A stretch of 64,000 nt of DNA from Aselliscus stoliczkanus (lineage: Eukaryota > Chordata > Mammalia > Chiroptera > Hipposideridae). A program made the translations under genes and the position numbers. A model generated the notes under the pieces. That model had not been told where the DNA came from, did not search any database, and saw only the letters and a list, made by a program, of their open reading frames with translations. Positions 36,984-47,660 of this stretch are shown one piece after another (position 1 is the stretch's first letter; the number at the start of each line of letters is the position of its first letter). The DNA lies in NCBI GenBank assembly GCA_033961575.1, contig CM066735.1, positions 86,555,449 through 86,619,448 on the forward strand, given 5' to 3'.

Positions 36984-38960
36984 AAATATCACCATGCCTG
37001 AACTCCGGGCAGAGATAATTCCATGATTAACAAGACACAGCAGTGTGAAGTAGCATGAGATATTCTGAGAATCACAGGTCCAGTTCAGTTACAGGAAGCA
37101 AATTATGTAGCTTTCTTTGTGCTATCCTTGGAAGTTTGAGATTTGTTGTGTAGTTAGTAAAGTCTACCTAATACTTTAAATGAAGCAGTTTTACATTTTG
37201 TGACTACATTTTGCTTTTTAAAAATTTTTATTCAAAAAGCAATGTGAAAGTGGTTTAGAGGAGAATTATATTAGAGGCAGGTAAAAGCTGAGTACAGGTA
37301 GAGGATGATAAATGAATGAATGAATGAACTCAAACAGTGGCATAAAGAAGGGCGGGGTTGAAGATATATTTCAAAGACATATGGAATAAGTCTTAATGAT
37401 CAATTTGATCATGAAGAATATTGGAGAAGAGAGAGCCCACAGAGCTGGAGTTTCCCATCTAACTGGTTTTAGAGTGAATTTTAAAAGAAAGGAACATGTA
37501 ATTTGATTTTTTTTTCATTTGTATCAGTTTGTGTTGTATTATGAAGAGTTGATGAGGATACTGACCTGCTTGGGACATGTGGAGATGTCCAATAGCAATA
37601 CCTAATAAGCAGCTAGAAGCACAGTTTACTGTGCTCTGCATCTAGTTAGATATGAAATTGAAGGACAGACTTGGGCATCTTCAGTTCCTAAGAGTAAGAT
37701 GAGTGAATCAAATCAACCAGAGAAAAGACAGTGAAAAGAGAGTAAACTGAGAAAGATTAGCAAAAGTGAGTACAGGAGGTAGAACAATAAGAATTTGAAT
37801 CAGCAGGAAGAGTGGGGAACAAGGAAGATCAGCAAAGAATGGAGTTGTGGCATCCAAGAGATAAGAAGTTTTCAGAAGGTATAAATGGTAAGAGAACAAC
37901 CGAAAAAAAGTTCAATGAGGCAAGATTTCAAATAGAATAAGGACTAAAAAAGTTAAAGTTAAAAAGGCAAATTTGGAGATCATCGGAGACATCAGGAAGG
38001 GAAATTCCAGTAAAGTTTAAGACCAGAATTCATACTTTAATAGGGTTACTTAGAGAAAAAGACGTCATGCATAGAAGATGGAAGCAGTTGACCTGTGAGG
38101 AGAAGGCTAAAATGGTGTGGTCACTAGAAGTGATCTCATTAGCAGAAAAGGGTTATTTTTCTTCTATCCTTGGTATAGATGAGAGAGTCTTGAGTATATT
38201 TACAGGCTGAAAGAAATATCCAATGCACAGCAAGGTATGGAAGAAAGGGACTGATTGATCAAACAAAGTTGTATATCAGATAAAAGAATATAAAATCAAG
38301 AAAATCGATATCCTTAGCATCGCGTCTAAAATTGGTTTTGTGGGGGATTTCCATCATTCTTGTAAATATCTAAGCGAGCAGCAGAAGAGGGTGAACCAAT
38401 TTTGTAACTGCTCAAATAGTTCAAAGAAAACAATATTACACTGTTAATATAAGACACAGATAAGGACATATCACATAGCAGGTGATTTCAGGTGAACCCA
38501 TGTACCACAGTCAACATCAATATGGTACAGAGTCAGTAACCTGAAATGTGGAGACCAGCAGGAAAAGGGAGACATGTTTGCTGTGTACCAGGCAGTCCTC
38601 CCTGCCTCAAACATGGCACCACCCAGAGTTCACCTTGGGCTGCCCAGATTGGGAGCTGACTCCACTTTTTTCCTTTTAGGTTTATAATAAACCAGAATAT
38701 TTCCAAAGAGGATGTGCTGAGCTTAACGTGGGCAGAGACCCTGTGAGAATGGGTAACATGGGAGATGCTCTAAAGTCAGACTCACTCATGGGAATAAAAG
38801 CAAGTACAATGGTGAGAAATGTTTGGTTTAAAGTTTTTGGGTTTAAATGTTTGGGTTAAACCAAAAGAAAGACAGATTGGAACATATTTTTCTTCAGTAC
38901 TGATTTCAGAGCTCAAAGATATCTTAGCAATTAAAATAGAAAAAAATGTGTTCTACTTAC

Positions 38961-39007
38961 CCATTCTGTATGGCAGCTGTGGGGTCATAGGTCAGAGCCA
39001 TGCCAGC
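38961..39007 (-). CDS. RBMS3: RBMS3 coding exon: linker after RRM2
   Basis: This 47-nt micro-sized exon encodes AGMALTYDPTAAIQN plus the first two bases of a Gly codon. It follows the 59001-59107 exon in phase 0 and leaves phase 2, which the next exon at 29649-29745 completes with a single A. Read on the minus strand, the acceptor is preceded by a TTTTCTCCCCTCTCC pyrimidine tract and ends TATATACAG; the donor is GTAAGT, a perfect consensus. The peptide lies just beyond RRM2, at about residues 249-264 of the human protein. The match to RBMS3 is by recognition, and the splice phases support it independently. Confidence 0.93.
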
Positions 39008-39699
39008 CTGTATATAAGGAGAGGGGAGAAAACAGATCTTAACGTTTTTATTGTGGTGCCCAAAACATTCAGCACACACGAAGACATTTATCTTTACTTT
39101 CCATGATTTAAGTTTATGTTCTCCTATATATTTCTCCGCCCTTACTGCCAAGACTAGCATTTTTACTACCCACACACCAGGATGCACCGGTGAGTTACGG
39201 AGTTTATATTACATATCCAGACAAACCAAGGAACAATGCAGTTTGGAGGACTTCCATTTCTACTTCATCAACCATCTGCTGTCTAATCTGGTATCCTTAT
39301 CATTTCTCACTATTGTCAAGGCGATCTATTGTGCATCTAATGGCATAAAAAACAAAGTAAGAATGAATCTTGTGGTCAAGATAAAAGTAAAAACTACTTA
39401 AAATGTATTCTGTCTTTTAGAAGACAAGATTAAGAAATATTTATTTTAAAATAGATTGTATGCCTAGTGGGTAGGTAGGTAATAAGTCACAGTGTTTGTC
39501 TAATATATCAGTAGGATCTGCCCTACTAACTAAGAGTGGTCCAAAGGGAAGGTCATTTACACATGATGGAAATTCTAGGTCTTGGGCCTAACAAGGAGGT
39601 AGTTTTATGCTGTTTTATGAATAAAACTATTTCTGAAATACTACACTTCCATAACTGGCAGTAGTTTGAGAAAAGAATATAAACTTCATGATTGCTGAA

Positions 39700-39870
39700 T
39701 CACAGCCTACCCCCTCCCTTCATATATATCATCACATTTGATCCTCACAACATCCTTATGAAGCAGGCAGGGACAATATATTCCCCATTTTATAGATGAA
39801 GACACTGAAGCTAGGGGAGGTCAGGTGACTTGTTCAAGGTCACACATTTGGAGGCAGAATCAGATTACAA
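39700..39870 (-). repeat. MIR element
   Basis: TTTGATCCTCACAACATCCT, CCATTTTATAGATGAAGACA, CTTGTTCAAGGTCACACA: a well preserved reverse-complement MIR, about 0.7 kb upstream (RNA direction) of the 38961-39007 exon. Confidence 0.85.
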
Positions 39871-40087
39871 CCCAAGTTTTCAGATGTGAACTCCCTTCAC
39901 AGCTCTGTTGTAACCTTGACCTTGGCATTGAATCAGATCTGACAAATGACCTGGGTGAACTTTCTCTGTCGTCCTATGTACAGACCATCCTTTGTTTCCC
40001 AGGATTGTCAACCTGGTTCTCGTTTGTGAGGAGAAAGAAAATACAGAATGAAATTTAAAACTGACAAAGGTTATCTTTAGGGTGGAG

Positions 40088-40088
<1 letters not shown>

Positions 40089-40137
<49 letters not shown>
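40089..40137. repeat. (CA)n microsatellite
   Basis: About 22 CA units, 1.1 kb upstream (RNA direction) of the 47-nt RBMS3 exon, reading (UG)n in the transcript. It is followed by the SINE at 40179. Confidence 0.95.
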
Positions 40138-40178
40138 TTATTTATTTATTTCCTTTTTGAAATTTAAAAGTGAATTAG

Positions 40179-40610
40179 GGCCGGCCGAGTGGCTTGTTGG
40201 TTAAGAGCTGGCTTGGGACGCCAGCAGCCTCAGTTCAGATCCCACATAGAGGGCCAGTGACACTGCCCTCTACAGCTAACAACAGCTCCACCTGGAGCTG
40301 GGCTGTGTGAGCCCCAGCGACGGTGTAGGCTGCAGCCCCTGCTGCAGTGGGCTGCCATAGCCTACAGTGAGTGGCCGGCAGCCAGCGTGAGCTGCCAATA
40401 GGCGCTGTGAGCGGCCATCCAGAGGCCGGCGACTGATCTGCCTCATCCGGGAGGAACGCAATGACGATACCACCATGGGCCAGTGAAGCAATGTCCTCCA
40501 CATCTAGACCAAAGAACAAAAAGGACAACAACTTGTCTGTTCCCCTTCCCCAGTTCTCCAACACTGTTCCCCGCCCCCAATTCCCCAATAAAATCTTTTT
40601 AAAAAAAAAG
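40179..40610 (+). mobile_element. Long tRNA-derived T+ SINE, 432 bp
   Basis: The clearest long copy. The head GGCCGGCCGAGTGGCTTGTT leads into GCCAGTGACACTGCCCTC, then a roughly 300-bp body, AATAAA at 40587-40592, the Pol III terminator-like TCTTTTT at 40594-40600 and an A tail. It is flanked by a perfect 12-bp duplication AAAGTGAATTAG (40167-40178 and 40611-40622), so it is a fairly young insertion. Known: AATAAA followed by TCTTT before the A tail defines T+ SINEs. Confidence 0.94.
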
Positions 40611-41386
40611 AAAGTGAATTAGACCAATGTCAATTTCCTGGCTTTGGTAGTGTGGTATAATTCTGTAAGATATAACCACTGGAAGAAATGGGGTGAGGTA
40701 CATACAAGGCCTCCCTTTCCATGTCTTTTGGAAATTTCTGTGACTCTATAAGTATTTCAAAATGAAAAGTAAGACAAAAAAGTGAAATAGCTTTGAGGAT
40801 ATGGGTAGAGAATAAGAAAAACTACTAAAACTTTAAAGAAAAGAAAAAAGAGCTTTTGTGTTTGAGATTTTTCTAGTGTGGTTGAAGGTGGTTTCCTGTT
40901 AGGCTTTTAGAATTCCTCAGATGTAACCTATAAAAATTCTCAGGCTCCCTACCACAGGGCCTGAAGTCCAGTATGGCTTACTAGAGTCAAGATTAGATTA
41001 CATGTATTATTTACTCTGTATAATAATTTTAAAATTAATATTAATATTGGTATGAGGCAGAAAAGTATAGAGCCAAATAAGAATGGGATTAGCATACAGG
41101 GAGCATATATAAATTGAAACAGAGTTTACAAAGTTGAGTGACTGTCAGAAGTTAATACAGTGTTAGAAGTTAACAGAGGTTAACACATGTTTAAACATAA
41201 CTGCATCTTACTCATCTTAAAGAAATACACAACTGGTAAGATGACAAGTGGTGACGGGGGAATGAGATGAAAATATCATAAAAGAGCAGAAATGAGAAAA
41301 CAAGTACATATGGGGCAGACAAAAAAATGTATACACATGACTTGTATTCATCTTTTGTTATTGGGATATATTGAGTATAACAATTT

Positions 41387-41837
41387 TTTTTTAAGATTTT
41401 TTTTTAAATTAGGGAATTGGGGGAGGGGAACAACATTGGGGAACTGGGGAAGGGGAACAGACAAGTTGCTGTCCTTTTGCTCTTCAGTCTAGTTGTGGAG
41501 GACATTGCTTCACTGGCCCATGTTGCGCTCTTCTCGGGTGAGGCAGATCGGTCTCCGGACTCTGGATGGCCGCTCACTGGGGCTATTGGCAGCTCACACC
41601 AGCTGCCAGCCACTCATGCTGGCTGCTGGCCACTCACTGTAGCCTATGGCAGCCCACTGCAGCAGAGGCTGCAGCTACGCCGTCCCAGGGACTCACAGCA
41701 GCCCAACTCCAGATGGAGCTGTTGTTCACCATCTTAGCTGTAGAGGGCAGAGTCACTGGCCCTCATATGTGGGATCTGAACTGGGGCCGTGGGAGTCCCA
41801 AGCCAGCTCTTAACCACTGGGCCACTGGGCTGGCCCA
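41387..41837 (-). mobile_element. Long tRNA-derived SINE, 451 bp, polyadenylation signal lost
   Basis: Minus-strand copy of the same long family as 11842 and 40179: head GGCCAGCCCAGTGGCCCAGT, GC-rich body and CCCCTTCCCC repeats near the end. The AATAAA has decayed (TAATTTAAAA in its place). Flanking duplication AGTATAACAATTT (41374-41386) and AGTATCACAATTT (41838-41850), 12 of 13 identical. A 149-codon frame across it is spurious. Confidence 0.92.
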
Positions 41838-41876
41838 AGTATCACAATTTGTAATACAGTTTTTTCCTTTCTTAAA

Positions 41877-41925
41877 ATGTGTATATATATTTTTGGCACC
41901 CTCTGTGTGTGTGTGTATATATATC
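41877..41925. repeat. Mixed (TA)n/(GT)n tract
   Basis: Short GTATATATAT and GTGTGTGTGTGT segments separated by unique sequence, just past the SINE at 41387. Confidence 0.8.
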
Positions 41926-42654
41926 TTTACGAGAGGCAAAGGCAAAGGCAACAGTGCAAAACATATAGAGATCGAAAGTGTAAATTCTTTCCAGCTATGG
42001 GATGTCCACGTGTGACTAGCAGGATGACGGCGCTAGACTAAGGACTCCCCAGAATGGAGACGTGCAGGGTGAGCTGCAACTCCACGGTCCTGGGTGCTGG
42101 AGATAACAGCTGTTAAAGCAGTACATTTGGGATGAGATTTCCTTCATAGAAACACTAATCCTCTCTCCCCTAACTGATCCAAGATGGGTTTTATGGCAAT
42201 AATGGGCTTTACACACAATATTGTCAGTTCATGAGAGATTTAGAATGATAATCATTCCTTTAGCCTGCAAACCACCCCAAATTGTTAAAGTTCTGGGGCA
42301 AAAGAGGAAGCCTTTACTAGTCAACCCCACATTTACTTCATTCCTTGTATTTATTTCCTAATTGTGCTCAAAGACCAATGCTATCTAGCCTTTCTTAAAT
42401 TATAAATTTTCCTGACGAAGTTTATTTGTTCTGGCAACTTTGGGTAAGTATGTCTTTTCTCTCACATTTTACCTGAATTCCTCATGGATTATAGTTAATG
42501 CATGACCTCTAGCGAAGAATACAGTCACTCCATCTCTTTGTTGAATACATATTTGATAATCACAATGCCAACATTGGCTTCTTCCTCCATCTCAAAGTTC
42601 CATCCATCTTCCAGAAGATAGAAAAGAACTAAAAACTGTTCATATGGTGGGTGG

Positions 42655-42870
42655 AAAGAATATGTTTTGGACTTGGGTTCAAGATTTAGCTCTGTTACTT
42701 TCTAGCACTGTGGCTGTGGGCACATTATTTAACCTATTGGAGCCTCAGTTTCCTCAACTGTTAAGTGGTATAGTAATACCTACCTCATTGGGTTGTTGTG
42801 AAATTTAAATGAGATCACATTTGTAAAAGGCCCAGCACAGTGCTTGGAGACAAGATGCATACATAAATGT
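42655..42870 (+). repeat. MIR element
   Basis: TAGCACTGTGGCTGTGGGCA, GAGCCTCAGTTTCCTCAACT, TACCTCATTGGGTTGTTGTG and GCCCAGCACAGTGCTTGG cover nearly the whole MIR consensus in forward orientation. The best MIR copy in the window. Confidence 0.88.
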
Positions 42871-45752
42871 TGTAATACAAACCAAAATGTTGTAAGTGCC
42901 ATACGAGTGGTATGAATGAGGCGTAGAAGAGAGAGGTTGGAAGTGATTAGAAGAGGCAGTTGGAGGAGGTACAGCTGAGTGGAGCCTGGAAAGCTGATTA
43001 GGATTTCCATGGATGGAGATGAGAGGCGAAGGCCTGCTCAGGCAAAAGGAACAGCATGGAAAAAGGAGTGTGGTGGGTGATCCATCTGCAGTAGAGACTG
43101 AAGGGGAACAGTGGGCAATAAGGCTCCAAAGGAAAGGAAGGAGCACCTTGACTGCCTGGCTCCTCTTGGGAAGTCAGGGAACATTTTTTGAATAGGGAAA
43201 TCATACAATCAAAGAGGAATTGGACAACAAGGAATGGTCTGAGTCCCCTGGAAAACAAAGGGTAAATCCAGAGCAATGAGCAATTGAAATAGGCACTTGG
43301 GGAGAGAGGGAGGTGGAGAGAATCTAAGGTGAGATTGTCACTGCAAAAGGGTAGGGGATGAACACAAGTTTCACCTACTTCATGAATTTGCCTAGGGACA
43401 GTCCTGCCTCTGAGTACCTTTGGCAAGAGGAGAGAATGAGAGACAGTGTCAGGTCATATGAATTTGGAACTTTGTGGGTAACAAAACAAGGCATGGGTAC
43501 AACAGCAGGTTGCCTGAACTTCACGTGCTGGCTGAATATCATAATGATAACCTTTGGCTGCACCTGGTTTTCATCTCATGTGCAATAGATTGTTGAGGTA
43601 TAATGTTAGTGTGATCTTAATGGAGGTTTTGTGTTCAATTTCCTTTTGTCTCTTTCCACAAAGGTAAAAAAGAAAGCTAATTTTGTTATTCTGTCTAGCT
43701 ACCTATATGCTAAGTTAAATCACACAATCATCATTATGCAATTACCAGATTTTAAGGCAGGTTTACAAACTTCAGAGTATTACAAGAAGTAAAATAACTT
43801 GAAACAAAATGAAAATATCATACCACATATGCAGAAAAGTGATATTTATCCTGTCACTCTTTCAAAAAGGGCTTATTAGATTCACAAATATCGTCCATTT
43901 TCCAAGTCCACATGATTTGTGTGCTGGAGGCCCTTATAATTTATTTAAAACAAAAGGGGGCGTTTTTGTCATTTTACAGCCGCAGCTGAATTTTGGATTG
44001 GTATTTCAGCCATAATAAAATATTTTTAGTCCTTCCAGACAGGGTCTACACTAGAAGAGCTAAATATTTTAGAAGAAATTTTGAAATATGGTTTATTGGT
44101 GTAATTAGGGTGTCATAATTATTTTTGATAATACAGGGGATTCATCGAGATGTATCAGGTTGAATTAAGAGCTATATATTTGATATTCATACCTTTAAAT
44201 GATTAGCAGGTTAAACAAAGAGGTGATCATGGTGGAAATACTGCTTACATAGTAGGGAGTAGGCACTGCCACTTCAGAAAGATCTAAGCTGTAATGCTTG
44301 GTCTTACCTGAGGAGCAGAGGTGCATCTCCTACAACAAGGCCAATGAAGAGGTTGGCTGGTAGACTTATTTTTATCACTTTCCACCTATTTTTATACTGT
44401 AATGTGAGTGTGGATCAGAAGCTTGATGTTGTAATCTTTATACAGATACCCACTGAAATTCCTGGGAAACTGAAACACTGATGTTTTAGCCTAACATTTC
44501 TCCTTTTTCTAAATTCTGCCCTGACTCATGAGTCATCATATGTCAATGAACTGGATGAATTATGAACAAATAATCACGAGGATGTTCCTTCTTCTACAAT
44601 CAACTTGAAAGCAACACTTTAGTAAATATGTAGTCAATAGTTTAGTAAATATTGTGTACTGAATGAGCACAAGATGAGTTCAGGAAGCCAAAGAAGAAAA
44701 GGATAATATAGTTTTCTTAATGCCACCTTTAAAGAGTTTATTTCACGCAACCAATTTTAACAATATTGACAACTGTTAGTTGGTTATTATAAATCAATAA
44801 ATAAAACAACTTAAAAAAGATGATGTATGTAAAAGGGTCTCGAATATTATAATGCATTATATACGTTTAGGTACTGCTATTATAGTGAAACCTCACTTAA
44901 CTATGTTTATATTTATTTACCAATATTTTTCTTTAAAAAACATATCCTGTACTAAAGAAATCATGATACAAAATTCTGTGTACAATATGTAGCAACAAAT
45001 AAAATTTAAAAAATTAAAATCTCTGACTAGAAATAAAACAAAAGAACATTAATTTCAACAATGTTGAGTGCCAAATGTTGGTGCATATAACTATAAATCA
45101 CATTTTTACCTTTTATATTTTTTCCTGACACTTTTAAATTGTATATCATGAGAATCACTTTTATAATGGAGAAAATCCTTTTCATTAAAAAAAAGGAACA
45201 ACACATTATATACTTGACTTGTTTAAAAATTTCAAATTCAGGAGAGGGGGGAAAAAGGCATATTGTTTCTAAATGTAGAATAGGACAGACACCTGATTCA
45301 GAAGTATGCTTGGAAATGCATTTAGTTTTCCTGAGTAGTGGAATACAGAAGAGCTAGGATAGGACAGAGATGGCTGCAACCAGGAGGATCAAGGTAAGAA
45401 TGGGCAGGAAGTCAAGAATAAAGACTGAAACTTCAGGGATAAGGGTACAGTGTTTCTAACCATGGAAGCTAGTAAGAATTCATAACTCCAAATGGCCATG
45501 CTGGCTGAAAAATTGAGGGTTTCATATGCGATAAAAAGTGTGGCCATCCCAGATAGAGTAACCAATAAAAATCACCAGAAAACCACAAAATGATTGATAC
45601 TAAGTAAAGCTTTTGGCCAAAGAAAAGGGGCTTTTAACCTATTTCCTGTAAAGGGAACTAATCCTAGGAAACGATATCCCAGGGCAAAATTGATGGCAAG
45701 CTATTGGAGCACTTACTGAAAGGGGATATGAGAGAATGAACTCCTGGCTTTT

Positions 45753-46333
45753 TTTTTTTTTTTAAAGATTTTATTGGGGAATTGGGGGAGGGGACCGGCC
45801 AAGTTTTTCTGTGCCAGTCAACATCGGCAGTTCGTGGCCTCTAAGCTCAAGGTGCTGTATTCAATCTTAGTTGCGGGTGGGCATAGCCACCATCCCATGT
45901 GGGAGTTGAACCAGCAGCCTTCTTGTTAAGAGTGCATGCTCTATCCTCTGAGCTATCCAGGCAGCAGCTCAGCTGAAGGTGCCGAGTTCAGTCTTAGCTG
46001 CAGGTGGGCATAGCCACCATTCCATGCGGGAATCGAATCTGGCAGCCTGTTGTTAAGAGCACACGCTCTATCCACTGAGCCATATGGGTGGCAGCTCAGC
46101 TCAAGGTGCCAAGTTCAGTCTTAGTTGCGGGTGGGCATAGCCCACCATCAAACAGGCAATCTTGTTGTTATACCAGCTGAGCCATCCTGCCACCTGTTGT
46201 TGGCAGCTCAGCGACAGCTCAACTTGGGGGCAGTGTCACTGGCCCATGTGGGAATCAAACCAGCAGCCCTGTTGCTCAGAGCTCACGCTCTTAGGCCAGC
46301 TCCCAACAAACAGAAGCCACGCAGCTGGCCCCC
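45753..46333 (-). mobile_element. Composite SINE, 581 bp, with three ~127-bp internal modules
   Basis: Flanked by a perfect 16-bp duplication TGAACTCCTGGCTTTT (45737-45752 and 46334-46349), so it inserted as one unit. On the minus strand it starts with a GGCCAGCTGCGTGGCTTCTG head and ends AATAAAATCTTT plus an A tail. Inside, three related modules recur with GCATAGCC starting at 45881, 46009 and 46135 (plus strand), a spacing of 128 and 126 bases. The plus-strand view of each module carries a GAATCGAA-type B-box complement region and a TTGTTAAGAGC segment. AATAAA in RBMS3 sense lies at 45770-45775. Confidence 0.9.
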
Positions 46334-47099
46334 TGAACTCCTGGCTTTTAAAGGTGCGAGTGGTAGGGTTTTACAGGGAAATAGCCCTGGTATGTTTCTC
46401 CCTGTACAGGCAATCTACCATATCAGGCCGGTGTCTGCTCTGACCTGCTGAAGCAATGCCCCCTGGGCTATGTGCAGCCAGCTCCTTTCCTGAAAAGACG
46501 ATGAGGAATACATGAGACAGTGGACAAAGAAACTGGCAAAGTCTACCGCAGGGAGAATATACTGCATGGTCTTGAGATTAGACAGAAACATGCTAGCGAA
46601 TTGTCCTCTAAAAGATTCCCACCAACCTGTGAAATAGGGTGCACTGCACTCCCTCATTTTCATGATTTCTAAATCCAAGCAAGACTTTCATTCCAAATTA
46701 CATTTGATTAATTTGCATCATTTGACCAGTGATCACTTTCTCCTTTCAAAACTCCTTTCTTTTGGCATCTGTGAGCCCCTCCCCTAGTTTTCTTCTGCCC
46801 TCTCACAGAGCAAATTTTTGCTTTGGCGTTACTTGTTCCATTTGCCTTTAAGATGCCAGCACTCAGGGCCAGGACTTGTCTTTCTTGTCTCCCCTTCGGT
46901 ACAGTGATGACATTCACTTTCTGATCCCAACTGTTATTTATGTCACGGTGATTCCTGAATCACGATCTCAAACTCAAGTATCTATCCTGAATTCCAGACA
47001 GTCATTGCCTAGTTAGATTAGTAAAGTCAATGGATGGTCAGTGTCTAATTCAATTTACCATTTCTTGCTTGAGTGTTTACTGAGACCCTTTGGTAATAA

Positions 47100-47660
47100 T
47101 ATTTTCTCCTTCGCTTTCTTGCAACGTCCTTCCAATCTAACAGCCATGCCATTGTGCTGTGAGAACTGTTCTTGAAAGAGGCAAATCTGACCACATCATG
47201 ATCCTTTTAGTGGCTTACTAAAGCAAAACATGGCTCACAGAGCCCTTCATGATCAAGCCTTTATGCACCTGCTGGCCTCCACAACCTTCCTGTCAAACCC
47301 TAGATTCCACCCTTCGCCAATCTCAGACATACACTGACCCTGCCCTATGCCTCTGAGTCTTTACTGCTGCAAGTTTCGGCTGGAAACTGTGCATCATTGT
47401 CTGGGAAAATTGAAATCCTAGTCTTCCAGCCTAAAACTAAACATCCCAGACTCTTAAAGCCATCTCGCCATGTAGCACTAACCACTGCCTTTGTTCTGTA
47501 CTTGTGATGCTGGATGGAAGCTAATATGATGACGCTTTGTCATGTATGTCTCTCAACTATAGATTACTGGCTCTGCCCATCTCATTACTTCCTATTACTA
47601 GCCCAGTGTTTGGAACATAATAGGGATTCAATAAATATTCGCTAAATAAACTAATAAATG
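47100..47660 (+). repeat. L2 3' end
   Basis: Forward L2 segments: TGATCCTTTTAGTGGCTTAC, CACAGAGCCCTTCATGATCA, then the tail AGCCCAGTGTTTGGAACATA with AATAGGGATTCAATAAATAT at 47610-47640. Confidence 0.75.

Larger units (their letters stand above)
29746..38960 (-). other. RBMS3 intron, 9.2 kb
   Basis: Intron between the 47-nt and 97-nt exons. It holds the mariner MITE at 30787, an L1 3' end at 31.3-32.0 kb, L2, one SINE, a hAT copy at 33.6 kb, an MIR and the long GA tract. 34030-34520 looks loosely like a solo LTR but has no clear ends. 34860-35130 and 35400-36300 have no recognised repeats. 37240-38250 resembles an old, unnamed interspersed repeat. 38250-38940 shows nothing I can assign. Confidence 0.75.

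Noticed and set aside
36762..36995. 77-codon Ser/Leu-rich minus-strand frame
   Set aside because: It is the translation of a (GA)n/(CT)n microsatellite.
41566..42015. 149-codon plus-strand open frame, the longest in the window
   Set aside because: It lies across the reverse-oriented long SINE at 41387-41837 and ends in simple repeats; the same frames recur in the other long SINE copies.
45753..46333. Tandem ~127-bp units could suggest a CRISPR-like or satellite array
   Set aside because: The units are diverged SINE modules without spacers, inside a single element with a target-site duplication, in a vertebrate genome.
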